64,000 nt of DNA from Zea mays (taxonomy: Eukaryota > Streptophyta > Magnoliopsida > Poales > Poaceae): the NCBI RefSeq assembly GCF_902167145.1, contig NC_050098.1, positions 18,310,501 to 18,374,500 on the forward strand, written 5' to 3'. Of this stretch, positions 22,201-33,356 are shown piece after piece. Position 1 is the first letter of the stretch, and every line of letters begins with the position of its first letter. The notes below the pieces were generated by a model that made no database searches, was not told where the DNA came from, and saw only the letters and a program-made list of their open reading frames with translations. The position numbers were made by a program, and so were the translations under genes.

Positions 22201-23879
22201 GGCAACGAAGATGGTTAGAGTTGATCAAAGACTATGAGTTGGAAATCCATTACCATCCAGGCAAAGCAAACGTAGTGGCAGATGCTTTGAGCAGAAAGAG
22301 TCAAGTCAATCTGATGGTCGCTCGTCCGATGCCTTATGAGTTGGCTAAGGAGTTTGACAGGTTGAGTCTCGGATTTCTGAATAATTCGCGAGGAGTCACA
22401 GTTGAGTTGGAACCTACCTTGGAGCGCGAAATCAAAGAAGCGCAGAAGAGTGATGAGAAGATCAGTGAGATTCGGCGACTGATTCTAGATGGCAGAGGCA
22501 AAGATTTTCGAGAAGATGCAGAAGGCGTGATATGGTTCAAAGACCGCTTATGTGTTCCCAATGTCCAGTCCATTCGGGAGTTGATTCTCAAGGAAGCTCA
22601 TGAGACAGCTTATTCGATTCACCCTGGCAGTGAGAAGATGTATCAGGATCTGAAGAAGAAATTCTGGTGGTACGGAATGAAGAGAGAAATCACAGAGCAT
22701 GTGGCTATGTGTGATAGTTGTCGAAGAATTAAGGCAGAGCACCAGAGACCTGCTGGATTGTTGCAACCGTTGCAGATCCCTCAGTGGAAATGGGATGAAA
22801 TCGGTATGGATTTCATAGTCGGATTGCCTCGCACTCGAGCCGGCTACGATTCCATTTGGGTAGTAGTGGACCGTTTGACCAAGTCAGCCCACTTCATACC
22901 TGTCAAGACCAATTACAACAGTGCAGTATTGGCAGAGTTGTATATGTCTCGGATCGTTTGTCTTCATGGTGTGCCAAAGAAGATAGTGTCAGACAGAGGA
23001 ACGCAGTTCACCTCTCATTCCTGGCAGCAGTTGCATGAAGCCTTGGGCACGCATCTGAATTTCAGTTCAGCTTATCACCCGCAGACAGATGGCCAGACCG
23101 AAAGGACCAATCAAATTCTTGAAGACATGTTGAGAGCCTGTGCGTTGCAAGATCAGTCCGGATGGGACAAGAGATTACCTTATGCGGAGTTTTCCTATAA
23201 CAACAGTTACCAGGCCAGTTTGAAGATGTCACCGTTTCAGGCGCTTTATGGAAGGAGTTGTAGAACTCCGTTGCAATGGGATCAGCCTGGAGAAAAGCAA
23301 GTGTTTGGGCCACACATTTTGCTTGAAGCCGAAGAGAACATCAAGATGGTTCGAGAGAATCTGAAGATAGCGCAATCGAGGCAGCGAAGCTATGCAGACA
23401 CAAGAAGAAGAGAGCTGAGTTTCGAAGTTGGGGACTTTGTCTATCTGAAAGTGTCACCGATCAGAGAAGTCAGAAGATTCGGAGTGAAAGGCAAGCTAGC
23501 ACCCCGCTACATTGGTCCGTACCAGATCCTCTCAAAGCGTGGGGAAGTGGCCTATCAGCTCAGTTTGCCCGAGAATTTGTCTGCTGTGCATAATGTCTTT
23601 CATGTGTCTCAGTTGAAAAAGTGCTTGCGTGTGCCAGAAGAGCAGTTGCCAGTGGAAGGTCTGGAAGTCCAGGAGGACTTGACCTATGTTGAGAAGCCAG
23701 CTCAGATCCTTGAGATTGCAGACAGAGTCACCCGGAGGAAGACCATCAGAATGTGCAAGGTCAGATGGAATCACCACTCTGAGGAAGAAGCAACCTGGGA
23801 GCGTGAAGATGATTTGATGGCCAAGTACCCAGCCCTGAATCTCGAGGGCGAGATTCTTTTAAGGGGGATAGGTTTGTAA
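19290..23879 (+). CDS. gag-pol polyprotein of the first Tekay element
   Basis: The frame is open from the ATG at 19398 for 1493 codons. An in-frame ATG at 19290 is followed by a TAG at 19326-19328, so the ancestral start was probably 19290 with a later nonsense change. From 19398 the order is: glutamine-rich N terminus, gag domain (about 45-220), CCHC knuckle [14 protein letters not shown] (about 311-324), protease DTGAT (about 391), reverse transcriptase with FIDD (about 707), RNase H (about 850-960), integrase with HHCC (about 1073-1106) and DDE core (about 1136, 1197, 1234), and a chromodomain (about 1435-1485). The last codon and TAA stop are supplied by the first bases of the 3' LTR. Chromodomains of this group direct integration to heterochromatin. 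Confidence 0.95.
23861..23874 (+). other. Polypurine tract of the first Tekay element
   Basis: AAGGGGGATAGG ends directly before the 3' LTR and would prime plus-strand DNA synthesis. It overlaps the last codons of pol. Confidence 0.8.
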
Positions 23880-26563
23880 CGCCCCGAATTTTTGCAGTTG
23901 AATTTTTTTTCTTTTCTTTACTCGCCAAAATTCGGGCGTTACCTTTTCCTTTTCGTTTTCCCCTCGCTAAACCTTGACCTTTTCCAAAGTTCTCGCGGGA
24001 TTCGGTTTGGAATTCCCGTGTCATGAAAAACCCTAAATACTTTAGGTTGTTTGATGCACCATGCCGAACCTTGCATTTCTTTTGATTGCTTTGAAAGTGC
24101 AAATGCATTCATGTAGAAAGATCGGATTTCGAAAATGAGGAGAAGATCTTTTCTTTCTTTTTCTCTCTCTTTCTCTCTCCTCTTTTTCTCTCTCTCTCCC
24201 GCGCTGTGGGCCGACCCCGGCCGGCCCAGCCGCCCCTGGCGCCCCCCCCTTGGGCCCAATTGGCCCATGCCGCCCCCACCTCCCCTTTTTTTCCCCAAAA
24301 ACCCTCTCCCTCTCCCTCTCATTTTTTTGTCCTCTCTCATTTTCTCCCTAGCCGCCGCCCCTACCCGCCCCTGCCCTAAGCCGCCGCCGCCCCCTGCTCG
24401 GCCGCCGCCCCCTGCCGGCCGCCCCTCGCCGTCGCTCCCCAACACCGGTGAGCGCCCCCCTCCTCCCTCTCTCCTCCCTCCCCCATCCCCTCTCCCCTTT
24501 CCCCTCGCCGCTCGGCGCCATGGCCGCCGCCATGGCCGGCTCGGCCGCCCGCCCGGCCGCCCGCCCTGGCCGCCTGGCCGCCGCCATGGCCGGCTCGGCC
24601 GCCCGCCCGGCCGCCCGCCCTGGCCGCCCGGCCGCCCGCCTGGCCGCCCCAGCCCGCCTGGCCGCGCGCCCCTGGCCGCGCGCCTTGGCCGCCCGCCCGG
24701 CCGCGCCCCCGCCCCTGCGCAGGGCCGGTTCAACCGCCCCTAGGGCCGGTTCAACCGCCCCCCCTCTTTTTTTTATTTTTTATTTTATTTTATTTTATTT
24801 ACTTTCTGTGATCCTAGTTACTTTATTTTAGGTAGGTTAATCATTGTTCATACCATGGAAATAGGAAGTTTAATTTAAAATTCCGTTATGCTAATTCATG
24901 TAGTTAATTGTTTATCTCGTGCAATGTTGATCAACTTAAAGTGATTAGGTTTCCATTAGCGTATATGTAACAGAATTCTTTTGTTAAGAACCAATTGTAA
25001 TTGATCGTTAGTGCATAAGATTTAACCCCCTGCGAGACCCTTTCCCGTTTCTTTCTAACCATAACAAATGCGATATCGAATGTCATACTTGATGCATACT
25101 TACTTTATTTGTTCCCTTGTATGGTGTACTGTTCTTTTGTATTAAATGTGGATGGATGTATGTATGTTTGCAATCGCATAGAGAACGATTCGGTCGAAGA
25201 GCCCGAGGAACCCGCAGGAGAAGCCCCTGAGCAGCAGTCGTTTGGTGGAGGCAAGTGTCCTTTGACCTATCTCTGTCCTATTCATTATTTAATTCACCTC
25301 CCGCATTACACCTTTATACCTAAGGATTGACTAGCTTTTTGTTATCCATGTCCTTGTTTACCTATTTGGGTCGGATTATTACTGCTTAGTTTAATGCTAT
25401 TGCTCAACTTTAATCAATGAACATGATGTGGTTATCTATGATACGCTGTTTTCCCGTTCTTATTTATGATTATACTTGTGGCATTTAAGGGGACTCGAGC
25501 GGTTTCTCGAGTGCCTCTCCGTAAGGACCTGTTCAATGGATGACCGCCCGGGAAAACAGTGCAACCATGAGGGTGGAATGGGGTGCCCTTAGCTGAATAA
25601 TTAGAGGATCCGGGGTGTAGTTCACTTAGCCGTCGTGCCGTCAATGGGGCTCGGTGTATGCGGCTCGCTCTGCCTAGGTTGATTTGTCCCTTGGGGAGGA
25701 GTGCGGTACATTTAGGAAACCTAACGGGTGGCTACAGCCCCGGGGAATCTTTGTAAAGGCTTCGTAGTGAATCCTTGGCCATTCACCTCGGGAGTGAATA
25801 AGGGTCTTGCAAGCCCGGGCCAGAGAGGGAATCACGGCTTGTGGGTAAAGTGCACAACCTCTGCAGAGTGTTTGAAACTGATATATCAGCCGTGCTCGCG
25901 GTTATGAGCGGCCAAGGGAGCTCCAGTGATTAGTGGTACTTGATCAGAGATACTTTGGTACAGGTGGCAATGAGATTGATGGTTTTGATCATGGTTATGG
26001 TGCTGGTAAGTGGTATTCTTTCCGTTTGGAAAGGATACATTGGGCTAATAACTTGGGTTAATGTTAAAACCTGGCTTTCTACTAGTAAGTAATAACCTGA
26101 CCAACTAAAAGCAACTGCTTGACTTATCCCCACATAAAGCTAGTCCACTACAGCCAAACAGGATACTTGCTGAGTATGTTGATGTGTACTCACCCTTGCT
26201 CTACACACCAAACCCCCCCCAGGTTGTCAGCATTGCAACCACTGCTCAGGCGAAGATGAAGCTGTGGAAGGAGACTTCCAGGAGTTCCAAGACTACGACG
26301 AGTTCTAGGTGTGGGTTAGCGGCAACCCCCAGTCGGCTGCCTGTGAAGGCCGCGTTATCTACGTTTCTTTTCCGCACTTTGATTTATTGTAAGAACTATA
26401 TGGACGTCTCAGACGTATGATGTAATCGACTATTTCCCTTATTAATACTATTTTGAGCACTGTGTGATGATGTCCATATTATGTAACTGCTGTGTACGTG
26501 AATAACTGATCCTGGCACGTACATGGTTCGCATTCGGTTTGCCTTCTAAAACCGGGTGTGACA
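23875..26563 (+). repeat. 3' LTR of the first Tekay element
   Basis: It is 2689 bases and nearly identical to the LTR at 14929-17619. Substitutions noticed are at 15500/24444, near 15689, at 16449/25393 and near 16732. Other differences are one-base changes in C or T runs. Confidence 0.95.
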
Positions 26564-27252
26564 CGGACGGACACTTGGACCTCAACAGAGGTAAGTCCGT
26601 TGATCAAAAGGCATTCCGGTCTATGATAGGTTCTATACTTTATCTTTGTGCTAGTAGACTTGATATTATACTAAGCGTATGCATGTGTGCTAGATTTCAA
26701 TCTGGCCCCAAGGAATGTCACATTGTGGCCGTTAAGCAAATTCTTAGATATTTAGTTTCTATGCCTTGCTTCGGGATCTGGTATCCAAAGGGGTCTACCT
26801 TTGACTTAATCGGATATTCAAATTCCGACTATGTCGGGTGCAAGGTTGATAGGAAGAGCACATTAGGGACTTGTCAGTATCTGGGAAGGTCCCTGGTGTC
26901 CTGGAGCTCTAAGAAACAAACATCAGTTGCCCTATCCACCGCTGAGGCCGAGTATGTTGCCGCAGGACAGTGTTGCACATAACTGCTTTGGATGAGGCAA
27001 ACCCTCCGGGACTTTGGCTACAATCTGATCAAAGTCCCACTTCTATGTGATGATGAGGGTGCAATTCACTTGGCGGATAATCATGTTGAACACATCCGCT
27101 CTAAGCACATAGACATCCGACATTACTTTTTGAGAGACCACTAGCAAAGGGGAGATATCAGTATTTATCATATTAGCACCGAGAACCAGCTAGCTGATAT
27201 CTTCACCAAGCCTTTAGATGAGAAAGGTTTTGTAGGCTGTGTAGTGAGCTAA
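26564..27252 (+). pseudogene. RNase H segment of the SIRE copia, right half
   Basis: After the second CGGAC, copia coding sequence resumes with the reverse transcriptase C terminus and RNase H: SMIGSILYLCASRLDI, GYSNSDYVGCKVDRKST, VALSTAEAEYVAAG and NQLADIFTKPLD. Stops at 26980-26982 (TAA) and 27142-27144 (TAG) sit where relatives have glutamine, as far as I recall. Joined to 14509-14928 it forms one pol gene, disrupted after it was already in place. Confidence 0.88.
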
Positions 27253-28085
27253 ATGTCTTAGATTCGTGGAACTTGGATTGATCTATATCATACATGTGTT
27301 TTATGTCTTTGATCGTGTTACTTTAAGCATTAATGTCTTTACTTGCTTATTCTTGGTGCTCAAGTTGTACAAGTCATCCTTGGACCTCCCAAGTCCCTAT
27401 GCACATGATGCACATGTTTAGGGGGAAGATGTACTACAACTTGATCCTTTGAGGCTAACGTGTTTGCTTGAGTACTTTTGATATAGTCTCAAAGTTGAAT
27501 TGAAAGGGAAAATGTGAACTTGGCCAAAGAAAGGGCTTCCACTGCATTCTGGTATCAATGTATCTTGTCCCAAGTTCTTATTCGTGTTTTCTCATTGCCT
27601 TTGATCTTATTTGACATTTTTTGTGAGGCAATGGGGTTAATGGGCTAAATAGTTCTTGTGTTTTGGTGCTTAATGCCAAAGGGGGAGAAATTAAGGCTAA
27701 AGCAACTGGATCAGCCAACCACTTGCGAATTTTAACATTTCAAAATTTTAGAGTTAGAACTCTTGGTATTTGACCAAAATCCTCTTATTGCAAAAACTGT
27801 CCTCTTACGGGGGAGAAATTTGACTATGGGAAAAGGGGGAGTTTTTGGCACTTACTCTTGAAAGATCTTTTGATTTGCCAAAACAAATGTTTTTTGACAT
27901 AGAGATAGGAAAATGAATTTGTTTTACGAAAATAAACCAAGTGGTGGCAAAAGTGATCCAAATATGCCAAATCCTATGTGAGAAGAATTGGTCTTCAATT
28001 TGCACTCTTTAGCTCATCTTTGAAAATGTTGTTGCATTTTTAGTTGCTTTTGATGTGTTGGCATAAATCACAAAAAGGGGGAGAT
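27253..28085 (+). other. Long 3' non-coding region of the SIRE copia with repeated polypurine tracts
   Basis: AAAGGGGGAG-type tracts recur near 27668, 27832 and 28074, the last directly before the LTR. Such multiple tracts are usual in SIRE-lineage elements. I see no envelope-like ORF. Confidence 0.7.
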
Positions 28086-29793
28086 TGAAAGGGAAATGTT
28101 CCCTTGGGCCATTTTTATAAATGTTTTGGTGATTAGATGCCCAACACATATTGTTTTGGTTGATATAAGCTAAGTATCAAAGAGATGCAAATGGAAAACA
28201 AAGGTATGATTTGAGCCTTAATAAATTGTTTTTGGTACTAACATTATTCCCAGGGTGGGCGTCTGGGTTACCCGAAAATTTCGGGTCGGGTAATTCGGGT
28301 ATTTAAAATTTTGGGTTTTGAGAATCGATACCCGAAATTACAACGGGTTTTACAATACCCGAAAATTCGGGTACCCGAAATTTCGGGTTCGGGTATTCCC
28401 GAACTACCCGAACTGTTGTGTTGGCTTCATAAAAACACATACACCCTATTAAATTAGTATAAAAATATAGTTTGAATAATGATAGACATGGACATATAAA
28501 ACACAAGCAATCTACAATCACAAGTTATGCACACTTACACATAATTATATATGTACAAATTAATAATTAAACATGACATGAGTACATGACACATGAAAGT
28601 TCGGGTAATTCGGGTATATCGGGTACCCGATTGTGATACCCGAATTACCCGAAATAAATTCGGGTTTTGCAAGTTGCTACCCGAAATTCCCGAACAAAAT
28701 TCGGGTTTTGGGTATTTCGGGTTCAGGTTCGGTTATTACGGGTTCGGGTTTCGGGTTACGGGTTTTTTGCCCAGCCCTACATTATTCTACTAAGTGGTAG
28801 GAACCTTGTCAAATCAAAAGCAACCAGATTGGAGAAGTTCGGCTACGCCCAGCCAAATTTGCACCAGCCTGCGGTTCACCGGACTGTCCGGTACTCAGGC
28901 TGGCGCGCAACGGCTATAATTCACCGAACTATCCGGTGTGCACCAGACTGTCTGATGTGTCAGCCGCGCCCACGCCAACGGTCGGCCGCATGATCAGTGG
29001 GCGACACGTGGACTTCATCAACGGTCAGAAGGTCACCCACGAGGGCCGTGGCTGCAACGGTCGGCTTCTCTAGAAAAGGAAGGAAATCACGCACTATTCA
29101 CTGTCCGGTGGTGCACTAGACTGTCCGGTGCGCCCACGGACAGAAGGCAACTATGGCCTTCCAAATGGAGCTACAACGGCTCCTAGCTGCCTTGGGGCTA
29201 TAAAAGGGATCACTAGGCATATGGAGCAGTACATCAAGCACCCATTGAACATCCTAAGACGTCGAGACTTCGCATACACACATTTGGTTCATCGTGTTAG
29301 AGATTTGAGCACTTTTCTGAGCTGTAATTCCGCTGTGCTGTTTCGTGTGCTCGTTTCTTATCTTGCGCGTGTGTTGCTGTTGCAACTCTCGCTCTTGTGT
29401 GTGTTGCTATTCCCCCTTACTCTTGTGTTTACTTGAGATCATTTGTGTAAGGCGTGAGAGACTCCAAAGTGTGGAGATTCCTCACAACAGGATATTGTTG
29501 AGATAAAGAGAACCATGGTATTCAAGTTGATCTTTGGATCACTTGAAAGTGTTTGAGTGCAACCCTTGTCCGTTGGGACGCCACGACGTGGAGTAGGCAA
29601 GTATTCTACTTGACCAAACCACGAGATAAAAATCGTTGTGTCACTTGTCTTTATTCTTATGCGATTCTCTCTTCACTTCACTTGCATAATTGCTCTAAGT
29701 TTAATACTCATCTTGTGGAGAGCAATTAAGTGAAGAAGTTCACTCCGCTTGTACTTCTCTCTTGAACTTGGACTTAGCTTTCACTAATCTTAT
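28086..29793 (+). repeat. 3' LTR of the SIRE copia, truncated at its 3' end
   Basis: It starts TGAAAGGGAAATG, typical of Opie/Ji LTRs, and holds CCGGAC-N-GTCCGG-type motifs near 28880-28960 and 29100-29130 and a TATA-like CTATAAAAGG near 29200. It is interrupted by a hAT-type MITE at 28250-28779. The usual CA end is missing, and sequence changes character near 29793. Confidence 0.75.
28250..28779. mobile_element. Non-autonomous hAT-like element rich in CGGGTA/TACCCG
   Basis: CATTATTC at 28242-28249 and 28780-28787 is an 8-base target duplication. The ends CCAGGGTGGGC and (reverse complement) TAGGGCTGGGC are imperfect inverted repeats. The subterminal parts are packed with TTCGGGTA and TACCCGAA in both orientations, candidate transposase-binding sites, around an AT-rich core. 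Confidence 0.85.
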
Positions 29794-30575
29794 ATTCTGT
29801 AATGGAAGAAAAAAGGATAAAACAAATGAAAATTTAAAACTTTGGGGGATTTAGGGATGTTTAGATAAATGCAAGTCTTAAGAGTAGCTTCACAATATGA
29901 ACAGAAACAGGCAGACGTCAATAAGAGTAAAATGACACCTATTCAGAAGCAGAAAGTGGGTCAGGGACAAAAGTAATTGGTTGCACATCTGCACCAATCA
30001 AGCAAGGGGACCTAGCGGCGCTACACTCGTCCTTCTGCTCATCGGTGCTGCTCTCGTCCTTCTGCTACATGGAGCTCGCCAGCGAGATCCCATTGGCTGG
30101 TGTTTCGTTCTCGTACCTGCGCGTCGAGCTTGGGTACTTGGCGGTGACTGCGAGGTGGCATGGAGGTCCTGGAAATCGAGCGTACCGACAGCCTACCACC
30201 CGCGGAGGAAGACGACGTCGAGTTTGAGCTGGAGGAAGGTAGGGTCAGTGTACCACCCGCTCAGTGGCGTGACCGAGAAGTCCAGCGTGTAAACCCTATT
30301 ATAGAGTACTCATGACATTTGTCATTGAAATTAATAAAGGAGCTCTTTTGAGGAGGTGATTTATGCATGATACACATTTTCTTTCAAATAAATACCAAAT
30401 AAAAACACATAAACTTATGCATCATACTGGACTTCTTTTTGTTTGTGCATCAAACACAAAATTATAATTAAAACAAGTCTAGCTTTGAATTCAAATTAGA
30501 GCACTAAATAATATGGAAGCAAGAGAGTTAAAGAAGGGAGAATAAATAATAATTATAACGATAAATAAGTAATAA
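29794..30575 (+). pseudogene. Unclassified segment with a cationic amino-acid transporter (CAT) fragment
   Basis: At 30063-30150 the plus strand reads YMELASEIPLAGVSFSYLRVELG, close to the segment of plant CAT transporters around the second and third membrane helices. A separate 51-codon ORF at 30160-30315 (starts MEVLEIERTDS) is not recognised and could be another captured exon. The rest is AT-rich with nothing I can name. The piece lies directly left of a Helitron 3' end and truncates the copia LTR. Confidence 0.55.
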
Positions 30576-30608
30576 CTAGGTGGATGCCCGTGCGTTGCAA
30601 CGGGGCCA
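30576..30608 (-). other. Helitron 3' terminus
   Basis: The minus strand reads CCCCGTTGCAACGCACGGGC, a short hairpin, then ten bases to CTAG followed by T. This is the standard Helitron terminator arrangement. Confidence 0.8.
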
Positions 30609-31856
30609 CTACATTGCAACCATCAATACAATGTCAACTTCTATATATGATAGTACAATGTGTTGTGACGTCACATAAATTCTTATTTGATAAAATGTTA
30701 AGACTATATAGAACAAAATAAATAATACAATGCCGCAAGGGTTTCATCAAACAATGTCACATAGTAACAAGTATGTCACCATATAAAACGAAGAACATGC
30801 AAAAACTCTATTTATGTAACCCACCACAATAGAGCCAGAGATAAATGTTCATGAGTTCGAAGGCATTGTAGTGAATGTATGAATGAGCCTAAAATTCTGA
30901 AGTCCCTCGGTAGTAAAAATTATCTTTCTTCTCGCCACAAGGTAGGACACCGACTGATTCCCATTCTAACGTGAAAACAACATCCTACACAAATCCATAA
31001 CAATATTAACATTATATATAAATAAGAAAAATTGTTCACTTGAGCAGGTGAAGACAAGGGCTTACAGAGGGGTTCTGAGGATCTATGTCAAAAGAGTTGA
31101 TAGCATATGCTTTAGCAAGCAATTCAAGGGGTCTCTCATCTGCTAATAGAAAAAGAAGCCACGATAAGCAAAGATGATAAACACTGAACACCGACAATCC
31201 GAACGCTACATGTACATCTCACTTGCCTTGTTTGACAATTGCAAGGATCCCATCCTCTAAACACATGTCATCACTGGCAAAATATTCTTGTAGACATAGA
31301 AGAGATGAGCCTCCCACCAGCAAACATTAAAAAATGAGCCATGTTGCAGATATGACTCATGTAATCACACCCATAATACTCATTTGAACTATGTGGTCAA
31401 TAGGGGTGGACTAAAATTGGAGTGGTAAGGGTCATCACACCAGCAATAACATGAACTTTCTGCTCCTCACTATCAGCAATGCAGTGACCTATATCCATAC
31501 AGCCCATGGTACCAATGGACTATGTCACTGCTCAGACTCACTTATTAGATATATGTGGGTGCAAGAGCATACAATAGAGTTACGGACCCTTGTAGGACCA
31601 ACTCATCTCAAAATAACTAATTATTAGATGAATTTGGATATCTCATATCATAGGACAAAGTTACTCAAGTATAAAACAGTAAATCACTTTCAGAAAAGAT
31701 GTAAACCAACACAGACTTCTGATTCTTGATTGCATGAAAACTTGCTCATTTAAGAACATTCTTGGTTGCCTAGCGTGGAGGCGCAGGAGGCAGAACAAGG
31801 GGTAGGCAGAACCATGATAGGCAGCCTACCCCTTACCTTCTTCATAGTAGTAGAGA
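30576..31856 (-). mobile_element. Possible short Helitron (1.28 kb)
   Basis: The 5' end TCTCTACTACTATGAAG is at 31856 and the 3' end CGCACGGGCATCCACCTAG at 30576, with an A and T flank on the minus strand. The interior shows no recognisable gene. The 3' end may instead belong to the larger element. Confidence 0.6.
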
Positions 31857-32740
31857 TAAAAGTTTGAGTGGCAAGTACAAACCAAATGTTGATAACAATT
31901 TGTTAATATTAACAACTTCCTTCACCCGAAACCATATTTTTATCTTCCATTTCCATATTTCTCATTTGGTAGCAGTTGATGATCTTTATAGCAACCCTAT
32001 GTCATGTAAGGTTATGCTCTGCAATCTTCACTTTTCCAAATGTACCAATACCTAAAATTCTCCCTAGGCTGTAGTTCGTTAATGCTTCAGAATGTTCACC
32101 CCCTCTAGGGAAAATGTAAACAAATATTCCATCCATCCTAATTTATAATTTGTTTGATTTTTTAATAGATGGCTTCAAATGTGCAATGTAAATAAGGGTT
32201 CTTAAGATACATGATTTCCCCAAAGTTAAAAAACCAATGTTCGACGATTTTTCTATGATTGCAGCTAATTTCAGTCGAAAATTAGTCACGTCTAAGTGTA
32301 TAGATATATGGTAGATTAATATATAGTATACACTTGCACGTACACATTAGGAAAAAAATGTAAATACATGTGTGAAATTATCTGACAATTCTTCATATGG
32401 TATTTGTCCACGGTAGGTAGGCTAGGTGTTCCCTTAGTTTTTGTGCAAAATATGGAGGATGAATCACTCGATGACTATTGAAGTAAAGAATACAAAACAA
32501 TTGTGTTGTTTTAGTTTTTTTGTTGAACCTTGTGAACTGCTAGTAAGATATTTAGTCAAAGCTTATTTGCATCCATCGGAGAGCCAATGCAAATAGTAAA
32601 AAAATGAGCACCAAGTCCAGCTAAAATATGGGTAAAACGTTATCAGTATACCTAGGAAGTTTTAGAAACATCTACATGAACAGAACAAAGGAATGAATAA
32701 TGATAATGAAATATAATGCGCACCACAAAGACATTAGAGT
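31857..32740. other. AT-rich sequence, nothing recognised
   Basis: I find no domain, repeat boundary or convincing exon here. It probably holds the downstream part of the captured uncoupling-protein gene or its flank. Confidence 0.35.
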
Positions 32741-33128
32741 CAACAGGTACATGTTTGAACTAATCATAGTTGTCCAACTCGGCAGCGTTAATTATGACAT
32801 TGCGTGCGACATTTGGGCCAAGGCCAGTCCACAAAGCTCCAATACCTTCTTGGAAACATGAAAGATTTTAAGGACAACGAAAAAAGAAATAGTCTTGTAC
32901 ACTTACTGCCCATGATGGTTAAAGTAACATGTCTGATTATTATAGCATATACATTAAGGGCTCTAGAATAACTCCTCTTGACAGTGTTAGCCTTTCCATC
33001 AACTTGCAACCTAACATTAACGAGATCAGTTGGATTTGCCACAACAATAGCTATCACACCTGAAAATAGACCAAAAAAGATCATTAAACAATGTATGGTT
33101 CTCCACTTTGTCGAGCCTGTCACCTTTA

Positions 33129-33246
33129 GGGCTTGTTCATTTAGGAGGGATGGAAGGAGATTGGAGAGAATTAAATCTCTTTCTAGTCAAAATTGAATAG
33201 AAAAGGTATTTAATCCCCCTCGATCCATGTGCAACCAAACAAGGTC
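33129..33246. mobile_element. Tourist-like MITE
   Basis: GGGCTTGTTCATTT and a right end complementary to GACCTTGTTTGGTT are flanked by TTA at 33126-33128 and 33247-33249. It is 118 bases and sits in an intron of the uncoupling-protein copy. Confidence 0.75.
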
Positions 33247-33276
33247 TTAACGTGAACTGACCAGATTTATGAACTA

Positions 33277-33356
33277 CTACCTCTGTTCTCAAATATTTTT
33301 CGCCCGCTAGTTCATTTTTGAACTAAACTGCGACAAATAAAAAAGAACAGAGGGAG
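33277..33356. mobile_element. Stowaway-like MITE
   Basis: The ends CTACCTCTGTTC and, reversed, CTCCCTCTGTTC flank 80 bases and are bordered by TA on both sides, as for Tc1/mariner-derived Stowaway elements. Confidence 0.8.

Larger units (their letters stand above)
14929..26563 (+). mobile_element. Complete Tekay/Del-lineage chromovirus, 11.6 kb
   Basis: Two near-identical LTRs (14929-17619 and 23875-26563) flank a primer-binding site, an extra ORF0, a long open gag-pol frame with a C-terminal chromodomain, and a polypurine tract, all with a perfect 5-base target duplication. By eye I count four substitutions plus homopolymer-length differences between the LTRs, which points to a very recent insertion. 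An extra ORF before gag recalls the orf0 reported for rice RIRE3/RIRE8. The only damage noticed is a TAG at codon 13 of the longest possible gag. Confidence 0.95.
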
